Below, piece by piece: positions 37,259-50,027 of a stretch of 64,000 bases of DNA (positions within the stretch are counted from its first letter, which is position 1; each line of letters begins with the position of its first letter). This stretch comes from Paulownia fortunei (lineage: Eukaryota > Streptophyta > Magnoliopsida > Lamiales > Paulowniaceae). The notes below the pieces were generated by a model. That model was not told the origin of the DNA, ran no database searches, and saw only the letters and a list, made by a program, of their open reading frames with translations. The stretch is from contig CM033115.1 in the NCBI GenBank assembly GCA_019321725.1, positions 21,400,673 to 21,464,672 on the forward strand, written 5' to 3'. Both the position numbers and the translations under genes were made by a program.

Positions 37259-39808
37259 ATGCTTGGTGTTTCAGGCCTCATGGGCAGCTCTGGCGACGGA
37301 GCTGCTGCCGCGGCGGACGCCCACGAGAGCGGCGGCGCTAGTGGTGGAAGCAGCGAGGTTGGCGCCTCCAGCTCGATTCCCGGCGGCGGTATGGAGGAGA
37401 GCGAGAGAAGTGGCGGCGGCGGAGGAAACCGGTGGCCTAGGCAAGAAACTTTGGCTTTACTCAAAATTCGTTCTGATATGGATGTTACTTTTAGAGACTC
37501 AAGTCTTAAAGGTCCATTGTGGGAAGAAGTTTCCAGGTAAATGAATGATTTTTCATTGCTATGTGGATGCAGACACACACAAACACACAATTACACACAC
37601 TGCCGGGGTCAAGATTTCTTGAATTTGATGTAAAAGGTATTTCTGGATCATAATTCCATTGAATTATTGCTTTTTGATTAAAAGGGTCTTTGTCTTTCAG
37701 TTCATTTCACAAGAATTCAGCAGCTTTCGTTGAATTTTATATTCCGGGTTTTCGCCCTTCAGTTTTGATTTGTTTTTGGCACTTTGTTGCTAATTATAGC
37801 AAAAAATTGAAGTTGAATGAACAATCAAATTTTCTCTTCAACTTGAATATATTCATCAACTCTTGATCTTCTTTAACTTTTCAGCTTCCTCTTAATTCAT
37901 CATTTTTTATTTTTTATTTTTAAGTTTTTAATATGATTTATCTAGAAAATACAATCTTAAAGCCTGCACTGAAACGTTTTCTGAATCCATTTTTGGGCCC
38001 TGGAGAAGAGGTGTTTGAACAATTCAGTTGGAGTTTCCCACCGCTTTGAATTCTTTCCTTGTTTTATCACCTAGTTATTGTTGTTCGGATCACTGCAGTT
38101 AATTCTTTGCATTTTATCTTATGTGTTTATCACCATTAGACTTTGGATTTATTGAAGAATTCATGATGGAATAAGAACACGAATGGAGTTTAATTTATTT
38201 ATTTTTATTTCGCCAACTGTTGTTATCAGAAAAATGGCGGAGCTTGGATTTCAACGAAGCGCCAAGAAATGCAAAGAGAAATTCGAGAACGTGTACAAGT
38301 ACCACAAGAGAACAAAAGATGGCCGTGCATCAAAATCAGACGGCAAGACTTATCGGTTTTTCGATCAATTAGAGGCCTTGGAAAACACTCCTCCGCCCCC
38401 CTTCACCCCTCCGCCGCCACGGCCTCAGAACCTAGCCGCCGCAGCAATGGCTGCACCGCCAATGCCGACGAATGCTGCTAGTTTACCAATGCCATCACAT
38501 ATGACTGTTGCATCAACTAGTCCAAATCCTGTGAGTGTAGTGCCCCCATCGCAAACTGCCAACAATCCAATTAATTCTTCTTCGTTCCAACCATCTCAAC
38601 CATCATTACAGCCTCCACCACCAGCTATGAATACTTCAAATCCTCCTCAAAGTCACACTTTTCAACCCTCTCATCCACACATACCGGCAAGCCTGCTTTC
38701 AAATTCAACGTCTAATTCATCTACCTCTTCAGATGAGGATATACAAAGGCGGCGGGGGAGGAAGAGAAAATGGAGGGATTTCTTCCAAAGGATAATGAAA
38801 GACGTGATTCATAAGCAGGAAGAGTTGCAAAAGAAGTTCTTGGATACGCTGGAGAAACGCGAGCGGGATCGGATGGCGAGAGAGGAGGCCTGGAGGGTGC
38901 AAGAAATGGCGAGAATGAATCGAGAACACGAACTTTTAGTCCAGGAGAGATCGATCGCCGCCGCCAAAGACGCGGCAGTGATTGCATTCTTACAAAAGGT
39001 AACTGAGCAACACAACTTGCAAATCCCAATCGGTAATAGTGCACCACCGCAAGTGCCAATGCAGGCACAAGCGCCCGAAAATCCTCAGCCGCCGCGGCAA
39101 CCACCACCACCTCCGCTACAGCTGTCCACTCTCCCACCAGCAGCAGCGCCACCAAAACCAATAGCAGCGCCATCAGTAGTGACGGCAACACCAACAAAAA
39201 TCTTAGACACTTCAAAAACAGATAACGGTGGCGATAATTCGATCTCCGCAAGCTCGTCACGATGGCCGAAAGCGGAAGTCCAAGCCCTGATCAATCTTCG
39301 TACGAGTCTCGATCTCAAGTACCAAGAAACCGGGCCAAAGGGGCCCCTTTGGGAGGAGATTTCCGCCGCCATGGCCAAGCTAGGCTATAACCGAAGCTCG
39401 AAGCGATGCAAAGAGAAATGGGAGAACATCAACAAGTACTTCAAGAAAGTGAAAGAGAGCAACAAGAAGAGACCCGAAGACTCCAAAACATGCCCGTATT
39501 TCCACCAGCTCGAAGCCATATACAAAGAGAGGGCCAAGAGTGATGTCGCCTCGTTCAGTCCAGGGTACGCGATGAATCCCGATAACCCAATGGTGCCCAT
39601 AATGGCCCGGCCCGAGCAGCAGTGGCCACTCCCTGAGCAACAGCAGCAGGATTCTGCAATGCCTGATCAAGATCACGATAACGACAGCGAGAATAACGAT
39701 CACGAGGAGGATGACGATGGGGATGATGAAGAAGAAGAAGATGAAGGAGGAGGTTATGAGATAGTCACGAACAAGCAGCCATCTTCAGTGACAAACACGG
39801 CGGAGTGA
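37259..39808 (+). CDS. DF1: Trihelix transcription factor GT-2/DF1-like, two trihelix domains
   Basis: A nuclear transcription factor of the GT-2 clade, which binds GT elements. Two exons, 37259-37536 and 38230-39808, join within an Arg codon (V-S-R-K-M-A-E-L-G) to give 618 residues. ATG codons at 37256 and 37259 are adjacent; I use the second because relatives often begin M-L-G. The N-terminus is Gly/Ala/Ser-rich. Trihelix 1 (about 57-142) opens with NRWPRQETLALLKIRSDMD and contains KCKEKFENVYKYHKRTKD. Next are a Pro/Ser/Gln-rich linker and a basic NLS (RRRGRKRKW, about 267). The central charged coiled coil runs to about 352. Trihelix 2 (437-524) opens with RWPKAEVQALINLRTSLDLK and contains RCKEKWENINKYFKKVKESN. 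The acidic tail ends YEIVTNKQPSSVTNTAE. Both DNA-binding domains look intact. Gene order suggests it is co-orthologous to the Arabidopsis neighbours DF1 and GT-2; the symbol is tentative between those two. Confidence 0.92.
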
Positions 39809-41800
39809 GGTGGCGGTGGTGGTGGTGGTGCCTAGAGAGAGAAGAAGAAAGAGAAAGAGGGGAAAGTTGAGGCTGAGATGTTAAAAATGAGGGCAAGTGG
39901 AGGTGGGGCAGAATTGCAGGAGGTGTCAGAGAGGGGGCGGAGGGGATAAGTGGGTCAGAAAACCGATTGGCAATCAGATGGGGGTGGCGGTGAAAAAATT
40001 CGAAGCACAGGCAAAACACATGGGGAGAGGCCCGGTGGGGGGTGGGGGATGTTTTTGTAAGGTTATAGGGTTTGTTTTTACATAAGTTATTTTTTTTTTA
40101 TAATTTATTTATTAATTTGGAAATAAATAAATTGAGAGAGGGGTGAAATAGAGAACTATGGATCCAAAAACTAATAAGGGGACAGTATTTGTACTTCTCT
40201 TCTTTTACTTTTTTTTTTTTTATCTCTTCATGGAGTGTAAATGTCAAAGATTATTGATTTTAATGTTTGTCACTTTTTTGTCAACATACGACTTATGGTT
40301 CATTTTTCCTTACAAGTATCCTTACTGTTAGATCATGTTAATCTTGTGGGGCAATAAATAGATGGACCAGACAAGACACAAACCCTAATTCTAAGCAACT
40401 AGCTTTCTTGTGTCAAATATGGTCTTTAAATGCCAGAAGAGAAAAATAATATAAAAATTCCTTCCAATATTACAATGTTCGTCAACTAATAAAATAACAA
40501 CAGATACTCCCCTTTTTAATTTAATTTTCTATTTTGTATTATATAACACATTACAAATATAATCATATAATGTATATCAAGTATTGTATGAAATATTTTC
40601 TTGAATATATATTAAAGTAAAGAATTCAAAACATCCCCTCCCCATCTCCACAAAATTTAGTAATATATGTTTATCTAATATAAAAGAAAATTAATAAAGT
40701 CAAAATGTGATTTGTCATAATTTTATGCCATCAGTAGATCTTATACATTCAACAATATACACCATCATGCACTTAAATTCGTAATAATACTAATTACAGC
40801 TAATTTAACTTCAAATTTGATAGTAAAATTAAAAGTTTTAATACATGTTGAGTTCCTTTTAGTTCATTTGAAAAATAAAAATAAAAAATCAACTCAGACA
40901 ACTTCAAGGGTTTAGTGAATTGTTACTTTTGGAAATAAAACAAACAACAAACATTATCATATTTTTTCACAATATGAATCTCCAAACCCTAGATATATAT
41001 AATTAACTTTTCAAGTTATTTTCTAGAAAGCACTAGATTGCACAAGATTTGTCTCCAATTGCTTATAAGATTTCTCTCATGTTGCCTACTATCACATATC
41101 AATATATATAAACACAGAACACCATAATATTATATCTTCTTCTTGTTTCTAATTCTAATTAGGACATGAATGGAGAGTGTATATATATATATAGTGTTTT
41201 ATTTGTAATTTTATATGTAACATTTCAATTTGACCTTGCAATATGTATCCTAATACGAGGAGTTGGGTACCATGTTTACGCCCAACTTAAATTTCATCAA
41301 GATAAAAAAACAAGTTTAAACTTGATTTGAGGCACTAAACTCATTAATTAGTATGTACTTATACTAGAATTAATTGCATTCCTCTATATAAATAGGCAAT
41401 GCTAATCATATATATATTGACAAAGATCTACAATTTTGAATCGAGTAAAAAGGAGAACATTTTTTGTGGGTTCGAATCCCAAAAAAAATACACATGTTAG
41501 TCTATTTTAATAATAGTGTTTAATTGATTATTAATTGTTAGAAAATATTAATGGTTAATGTTTTTTAGTTTATAATTAATATTCTTATTATAATCACACA
41601 TAATCATTTCATTCAACCAAAAAAAAAACAAGAGAGAGAGAACATTTTATTTTTCGAATATCCACACATATTTATAATTTACATTATAAATATATATTAT
41701 CTAACTAATATATGCATCAAATTAAGTGTAATATTACAGATCAAATAAGTTTAGTGCAATTCAGAGTATCTTCCAGTGGGGAAATTGCTTCTCATGGGAG
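39809..41800. other. 3' flank of GT-2/DF1-type gene and spacer
   Basis: The 3' untranslated region is purine-rich (GGTGGTGG, GAGAGAAGAAG) and probably extends to about 40080-40280. Beyond that lies AT-rich spacer with no gene seen. A GGGTTCGAATCCC string at 41468-41480 resembles a tRNA-type B box and may be a SINE remnant. Confidence 0.5.
41468..41480 (+). repeat. Isolated Pol III B-box-like motif
   Basis: GGGTTCGAATCCC matches the tRNA/SINE B-box consensus. There is no tRNA cloverleaf around it and no convincing A box, so it is at most a SINE fragment. Confidence 0.3.
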
Positions 41801-42584
41801 AGAATACAATAAATATAAGTGGTCGTACCTACAACAAAACATTTCCCATGTGAAGTGTCTGAACTAGATCTGTTTTTACTCGGATCCCTTCAGATAACTA
41901 CTGCATATGATACTTACTTATATTTGAGTTTGAAGGAAGAAATTAAATGTACATTACGTCGGCATATATTTTTAATACAAAAAACACAAGATAAAATATT
42001 AATTTGGAATTGCACATATACAAAAATAAATATTTCTTTTGACTGATATATTGAATATCTCATTTTTAATAGGCACAAGATTTTAGATTAAAATTGGAAA
42101 TATAAAAAGTTTTAAATATATTCACAATAATAATAAAGAATTAATATCATCGAATCACTACTTTAAATTAGAGAATACTTTTGTTAAAAAAAATAAATTA
42201 TGAAACGAGATATTATTTGTGAACAGTTAAATAAAAAAAAATAGAAAAATTTAGTTCGATATGGTTGAATTAATGCTCATGTTGAATCCAAATATTTAAT
42301 GAATTTAACTAAAATCAACCCAAGAATTAAGAGATTGATCGAATTCAATACATGGGGTAACATTGACTTTTATATATTTGACTTTAGATTGAAATGGCAA
42401 CAGTTTGGTTGCGAATAATAATAATAATAACAAATAATAATAATAATAATAAGTGTAAAAGAGAAAAATAGGATTTGTGACTATAGTTTAGAGTGATAGG
42501 TTCTATTCAATTTCGACATGACGTGTAGGGTTTGATTGAAGTAGCAATTTTAACATTTGTAATGGGGGCAATGGAATTTGGGGT

Positions 42585-42601
42585 GGGGGGGGGGGGGGGG
42601 G
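42585..42601. repeat. G17 homopolymer
   Basis: Seventeen consecutive G preceded by GGGGT, in AT-rich DNA. Able in principle to form a G-quadruplex. The exact length is uncertain for technical reasons. Confidence 0.85.
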
Positions 42602-45600
42602 TTGGAGAAAAAAGGATTTATAGGTAAATTAAGAGAGACATTTCTTTGAATAGTGTGTAGACACATGCACAAATATTATTTCATTAACATCAAATTTCTA
42701 AGCCATAAAAAAATTGCAAAAATAATGGTATCATAGTTTTTAAAACATTTAAAAGAAAAGGGAATTGTGTAGTTAATTCAAAATGATAAAAATGACATTG
42801 TCATCATCTAACTAGATATTTTCTCATTGGCAATGATGTTCATTTATTTTGTTTGGTATAAAGTTTGAAAAGCTAAGAAATTCATTTAAGTACTATTGAC
42901 CTTGAATTTTAGTAAAAAAAATAAATGAAAAATAAATCCAACTTATATTTTTCTGAACAAAGAAATTCTTTTTTCTCAATATAACAAGTATGAAAATTTA
43001 ACGGAACGTTTATCTCATCAAAATTCAGAATCCATACATAATTTTAATTCTTTTATACTAAAGATTTTCTAGATTGTTTTATAATGCAAACATTTTGTCT
43101 TATTTTTGAGAAATAGTCTAATTTAATATCAAAAAAATTTAGAATATCATCAACTAGGGATGTCTTGACATAATTCATATTAAATAGGTTGATGGGGAGA
43201 TCTTTCTTAATTATATAATATTATGTGAGGAAAAAAAAATGTTATTATATAACACTAATGATTTAAAAATCCTTAATAGTATAATTTAGACAAATATTTG
43301 TTATTAAGTGTGAAATCATAGAAGGGGAACAACAATTGTTTGAGCAATTAAATGTAATTAAAGGAATTTCAGATATATGTTACATTAGTCCATTTCATTT
43401 GACTTTTAAGAATGCCACATTATGCTTTCCATTTTATTTGGAAGACTGAGATGATGTCCACCCATTTGTGGGCTCACTAATGAGTGGTCAAGATCTGTTG
43501 ACAAAAAAAGAGAGTAGATATTCTGTTAAATGGAAACAGTGTAGAGAGAGTATTTGTGACATGTCATGTCCTGTTACTGTCACATTCAAGCACATACAAA
43601 TAAAAAAATAAAATCAAAATAATAGTACTTTAAAATCTTTTTGAAGTTATCACCATTTGGAAAGGAGAAATCATAAGTTATTTTTGAATGGTGGTCTTAA
43701 GATTTTCGAGTGAAATTTTAAATTATTTTTAAGAATCTTGAATTTTTGAGTATTGGGATGAGGCGTAATTTACATGGGTTCCAACGTAAATTAAAAATTG
43801 TGATTATTTTAAATTTAAGAATTTTGAATAATATAGAAATTAAAAAAAAAAACTCTATCCCGTCTGACTTAGATCAATTCCAGATTAGGAGTACTTGTTA
43901 AATTTATATTTGTTATGTAATTTTTTATATTTTAAGAAAAATAAATATTTTTCATATGATTAATTAGTTTGATCAAATGATATTTAAAATAAAATATTAT
44001 AAACCAGTGAGATCTATCTTTAAGTGTCGAAATTCAAAACTAAGACGTCTTGAATTTGAATCCCACAAAAAAATTGTCAATTTTTATCAACTTTTTATAA
44101 TAAATATTAATTAAGTATAAATTGATTTCCAAAAAAAAAAATATTTCAAAATTCTAATGGGACTTATTTTCTGGGTGCACATACTTTTGATTCAAGAAAT
44201 GGGTCAATGTCATGAATTCTGATGATTATTGAGTGACGGGACAAAAATGGTGAGGGCATTAATGTGGGTGTGTGTAAGCCTGCGAAGTACGTAACTGAAT
44301 GTGTCTGCTCTTCTTTTTTTCTTTCCTTTTTTCTCTGTCTTTGAGGAGACCTTTTTGTTAGTGGATACTAACGGTATACAATCAATTTTGAGGCGTACGT
44401 ATTGGAGTCTGTACCTGCGATGTCACCTTATTGTCTCGAAAATTTTCACCTGCTTCTACGGATACTAGGAAGTATATTCATGTATATTTTTGGGGGTACA
44501 AGAAAAAAAATTGTTAAGTCAGATAATAGTTTAAATTCCAACAGAAGTTAATTAATCTAAGATTAGTGTAATCATATTTATTTTGTCATTGATTGAGTCA
44601 AATTAAATTAAATTTAGATAAGGATTTAAATCATTTCACAAGTTTTAATAATATGTGCTCGATTTCATGTTTGCCTGGAAAAAAAAAAAAAGAGAGTAAA
44701 AAAGATTGGATGCTTGTAAAGTAGATTAAAAGAGTAAAAATGTTGAATCAGGAGTATAAGTTATTATCATACCAACATTTATCTGATGGTTGAATCAGGA
44801 AAAAAATTATTTACCCCAAAATTAGTCAAATTAAGCGTAAACATTTGAATTATAAAAATAAAAAAAAAATTAAACACTAGGTAAAAGGATTGTCCCGTTT
44901 GTAATCTTACTTGCAATCAAGATTTATTATGAGTTTGATTATTTTCAAAGTAAGTATTTAGATTTGTCAAGAATGAAAAAAGTTTAAAAAATTGTTAAAT
45001 ATGTGGCTTTGTTAGGTATTTGGTTTTTATTTTTTATTTTAACTTTCAGCAAGAACTGTTGTTGAGATTAATTGTGAATGTTTAAAATATCATCTCATCG
45101 TTTCATGGGATGCTACACGAGATTGTCTAATGGGATCCTAAATTATTATTAGGTTAAATATAATAATATTAAATTTTGTTTTATATATTATAAATACATA
45201 AAACAGTTCAAAACTTAACTTAAATAGTACCTGAACGGATAATATGAAGATTTCTCCTTAAAAATCAGGCATTCGGCCCTATAATATGGTCCCGATGACT
45301 AAAAAATAAATGAAAAGGAAAAAATAAAAAAGAAATAAAAACTCTCTTTTGTGAACAATTATTAGGGCTGAGCCAATGCTGACCGGGTTTGGATTAGAAA
45401 GCAAAAAGAATAAATTTAAAGAGTTTAAATATAACTAGGATTTGGGTCGGACCCAGGAACGAAAGGCTTGGAGGCCCAACCAAAAGAACTAAATAATTTA
45501 TTTTCTTTTTTGCTTTATTTTTTGACTTTGGCATGATTTTGTTGTGTCCCGTCCCAAAAAAGGAGAAACATGTAATTTTAACATTCACTTAAAAATATAA

Positions 45601-47428
45601 ATGAGAAAAGATATCCCAAACATATTTATTAGAAGAAAGATGTATATCCAAACTTAACCTTGACTTCTTTTATGTGGAAGTAGTGAAAATCCGAAGTATA
45701 TATTAAGGTTTATCAACCCCTATTTAATAACCTTGATCGAATTCTTGACTTTGACTTAGTTAAATTTTATTTTTTTAAAAAAAGTACAATTATGGAAACT
45801 GTAAGAGATGGATCTTAAAAATGAAATTGGGTCAGCTAATAACTATTCAAACATGGAAAAATTCATGAATACTTGGTCTTAATTGGTAAAAAAAACAACC
45901 TGAATATCTTGAGAAAGACAGCCAAAATTTAATATAATATCAACAACTAACAGAAATACTAATGCAAAAATTCATTCTGATGGATTGGAGGCCATGTCTC
46001 TCACTTGGAGAAAGTTAAAAAAACCTAGGCCCAGCCCAGTGAATACTAGCCCAACTTGTTAATTTTTTCCAATTATGAAGAAGATGGCAAGTGTTTATTC
46101 ACTTCTTTTGAGCTCATATCCATTCATCAACTCCATTAGAAGAACTTGATACTGATAATTTAAAATTTAATATATCCATACATGTTTTAAATTCCCAATT
46201 TGAATTTCTGAGAAGGGAAAATTTTGTTGAGGAATTTGTGTATCGAGTTCGAATCATAACCTGACTCGATTTCTATTTTTTATGGTTTTAAAATTTTAAA
46301 CGATGGGAGGAGGGAAATTGATTTCGGTTCGTGAAGTGGAGGCCGAGCCTTCTAGGATTTGAAGAGAACGGATACGATATTTTATTACCTTATTGCATCA
46401 TTTATATATTGTATTGATTGTCGCAGCATGTATACTTTGCGAATATAATATATAAGTGGCGGACAATGAATGTATTGCAATAAAAGATGCAATCAGAATT
46501 ATATTAGAAAATTCTATCAACGAAGAGAGAGCTCAGATGACAAAAAGGATTCAACCGAGAGAATGCAATAAATTATTGTGAGCTTTTATGTATTAAAATT
46601 TGAAGTTTTTAAATAAATAATAAATATTCCTATGTTTGATTTTGAAGGAACATATGAAGAAAGTGTTTGCATAAACATAACTACAAGAAAAAAATATTGT
46701 AACTATTTCATTTGTTTTTCAGGATGCCTAAATCAAAATATTTTTTTTTCTTCTTAATATTGGCACTTGTTTTTCGAAAATTGAGTGTGGTTGTTGTTGT
46801 AGAATTGTAGGGAAAATCATCATATTATTATAACTACGTACCATTTGTTATTTAATATGACAGTATCCTAAAATTGAAGTCCAAATAAATCTAAGAATAT
46901 CAGAATTTATCATGATTCAATGTTTAATTTTAGCATGAAAGTGGGAAGCATTGATTATCTCCACTAATTGTTTAATTGAGTGAATAATTTCCATCATGCC
47001 CAAATGAGGTGTTCCTATCAAACTAGAAAGTTTACCACATTAGTGAAACATATGTAATTCAATTCTAGATAAGAACTTATAGTTCAAAGTATCAAGATTT
47101 ATATTTTTTGAGCTTTTTTTTTTAAAAAAAAAAATCAATTATATGATATTGTATAATAATGTATTAAAAACTAATTAAGTATGATAAATAATTTTAAATC
47201 AAAATATACATACAATTAGGTAAAACTACTATTTAAATAGATTGGTACCAACATTTTTTGGTGGAATTTAAACCCAAGAACACTTAAGCCTAATTTTGGA
47301 CTTGACATGATTTTGTGGTGGGGTAGATAGATAATAGTCATTACACCTATAGCAATTTTGATTGCTGCTAATAGTAATTGCTGTCAAACCACGTTTATGA
47401 TCTCATTGGGTATAAATAACAGGCTTAA

Positions 47429-47475
47429 CATAATAATAATAATATAATAATAATAATAATAAGAAGAAGAAGAAG
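47429..47475. repeat. Compound (AAT)n(AAG)n microsatellite
   Basis: AAT units interrupted once and followed by AAG units, directly visible. Confidence 0.85.
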
Positions 47476-48038
47476 CTAACTATTTACTTCTAATAAAATA
47501 TATATTGAAAGTAAAATTTACTTTCAGAGTTTATATTGTAATAGTATAAGTTTAAATGTATGGTATAAGTAACATTTATCCTTTAATCTTGAGCTTTGTG
47601 CTTCTACTATGAAATAACTAAGTTAAAACTTATAGACAAGAGACACATTTAATGTTCTCAAACACGATTTCATCAAGACATGCACACTTTTTTAGGCCAA
47701 ACACATATTCATTTACCTTAAGTGTGCGTGTAACGCCAAAATTTGAACCAAACTTGATACCATAATAAATGACAAACTAATTTAAAAATTTAAGCTTGTT
47801 GAGGGAGAATATTTTATGTTTGGCTTTTAAATTAAAGCATCAAAGATTAAAGCACAAAGTACCATCTTTTAAAGTGAAGAAAATATTTTTTTTAATATTT
47901 TTTTCACTAAAATTCACAAACCAAAGATAATTTTAATGTCGAACAAGTGGGTTTATTTTAAATTCCTGAACCTAATATGAATTTAGATTAAATTAGGACT
48001 TAAACTCAATTTTTCATAATTATAAAATATAAATTAAG

Positions 48039-48389
48039 CTAAATTAATTCTGACAAGTTACATAAAAAAAAATCCCAGATTATGGAACATAAAAATGTTG
48101 CACGATATAAGATTGGACATGGTTGAAGAACATCATGTGTTCCCATCAAACAGGAAAGTTTGTACAATTGTTCCAATCCATGATAAGGATTAAGAAATCC
48201 TGCACAATAACTTAGGATATCAACAACCCCATTTGAAGAAATTTGTCCTGTCGAGGGCTCCTCCATTGAGTTGTAAATGCTGCAACTTTCAGAAATCAGC
48301 ACGTTTTGTACAGTGATTAGACGCAGTGGAGTTTCTCGTATATATAATGGTGAGGTCAATTGTAAGATAATGACAATAACAAGCAACAT
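48039..48389 (-). CDS. Hypothetical small ORF, 116 codons
   Basis: An uninterrupted minus-strand frame in otherwise stop-rich DNA. It begins with a hydrophobic stretch (MLLVIVIILQLTSPLYI) that could act as a signal peptide or anchor. A mixed-composition body with several cysteines follows (SESCSIYNSME, LSYCAGFLNPYHGLEQLYK, SCLMGTHDVLQPCP), and it ends in a hydrophobic segment. I do not recognise the family. It could be an orphan secreted peptide, a degraded exon of a lost gene, or a chance ORF. No promoter or splice evidence supports it, though base composition is less AT-skewed than the flanks. Confidence 0.2.
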   Translation of the reverse strand: MLLVIVIILQLTSPLYIRETPLRLITVQNVLISESCSIYNSMEEPSTGQISSNGVVDILSYCAGFLNPYHGLEQLYKLSCLMGTHDVLQPCPILYRATFLCSIIWDFFLCNLSELI

Positions 48390-48399
48390 CCTAATTTTA

Positions 48400-50027
48400 C
48401 CAAAAAAATTATTTTTAAGAGACTAATCCTAATTTTATTTTAAGTGAGAACTGTTGGATTTTTAGACAATCATTGCTAGTATTTTTATTTAAGGCAAATA
48501 TAAAAATTATCCCTAAAGTTTGGCCTAATTATAAATAAAATTCAACTAACTTTTAAAATTATAAATACCCCTAACATTTATTTCTATTTTACAAATTACA
48601 AATATTAAGAAGATATTTGTAAAATAAAAACAAACTTCATGAGGAGCTCTTTATAATTTTGAAACATAGTGAAGTTCTTTCATAAATATATTAAATTTCA
48701 AAAATAGTTTCTATGAATGCAAACCTTGAATCATCACATTCGTGATTAAAAATTGAGTTAATCTCAATTTATTTTTTTCTACTTTCATTAAATATCACTT
48801 TATGCTTTCGTATTTTCAACTGTATCAGTTTACCTCTATTACTCTTAAATGGTATTACTCTACTCTTTTGGATTCTTATAGTATCACTTACCCCCTGTAC
48901 AATTATAAAAAAAAATAATTATTTTTATTATTATTATTAGCGAAATTACATTAAAATATTTTAAAATTAATAAATTTATATCTATATTCTAATAATTTTT
49001 TCAATTTGATTAATTAACACTTAACATTTTATTTATTTTAAATTTTATTATACTTAAAATTTAGCAGTTATTTATTTAATTTGATATAATTTCTATTATA
49101 TTACTATATAGTAAAATATTTTTTATTAGCTAAATGCATTTATACTTTTAAATTCATTATTCACTACAAATTTAGAACAATATGTAATATAATTCTAAAC
49201 AACAATTTTCCTATATGTGAAATATTAGTAGTAATTTTTTAATTATCAATTGAATAATCCTAATTTAATAAAAACTATATTAAACTAAAAAAAAGTCATT
49301 TCTTTGATTAATTTTTGTTAAACACTAGAATGAATATATTTTAAAATTTAACATAATTTCTATTAAATCATGATAATAAGATTGTTTGTATTTTTATTTA
49401 ATAATAATAAACTAAGTACTAAAATGACTATTTTTTTTAATTCAACATAGTTTCTATTAAATTACGATAGTTCCATTAATAATGAGAAATTTATTATTTA
49501 ATAAAATATTAGTTATAATATATTACATATATTTTTAGATTTATGATAGAATAAAAAATTTATAAGTAAAATATATTAGCTAACAAACGTCCTACTTCTA
49601 CTATTAACCTAAAAAAATAGTCATTAAATTTGAAGTATAATAAATTTTTAAATGAATTTAATGTTAAATATTAATTAATTAAATAACAAAAATTATTAGA
49701 ATATAAATATAAGTATAGTAATTTCAAATATTAAAGTAATTTTACTAAAAATAATGAATAAAGACAATTAGGTTATTTTTTAAAAGTAAGAAGGGGTAAA
49801 GTGTTACAATAAAACCATAAGGGGGTAAAGTGATACCATTTGAGATTACAAGATGATAAAATGATATAATTGAGAGTGAAAGAGGATAAAATAATACTCA
49901 ATAAAAGTAAAATGAGATAAAATGAGATTAATTTTTAAAAATTTACCATATATATATATATCGTTGATCCAAATATTTATTTACAAAATTGTTTATCTGA
50001 AAATAAGAGATCCCATGATGTAATACA
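48400..50027. other. Very AT-rich spacer
   Basis: Nothing recognisable. Extremely AT-rich with repeated ATTTAATATAATTTCTATTAAAT-like words near 49080-49460, suggesting old internally duplicated repeat DNA. Confidence 0.55.

Larger units (their letters stand above)
41801..48000. other. AT-rich intergenic spacer
   Basis: No credible gene. Contains an imperfect AAT/AAC tract at about 42415-42455, a poly-G run at 42585, another degenerate B-box-like string near 44050-44065, and AAT and AAG tracts at about 47430-47475. Confidence 0.6.

Noticed and set aside
38721..39260. 179-codon minus-strand frame
   Set aside because: Antisense shadow of the GT-2/DF1-type coding exon, open because of that exon's high GC and repetitive Pro/Gln codons.
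41468..41480. Possible tRNA gene at a B-box-like string
   Set aside because: No acceptor stem, anticodon arm or D arm could be drawn around it; kept only as a possible SINE remnant.
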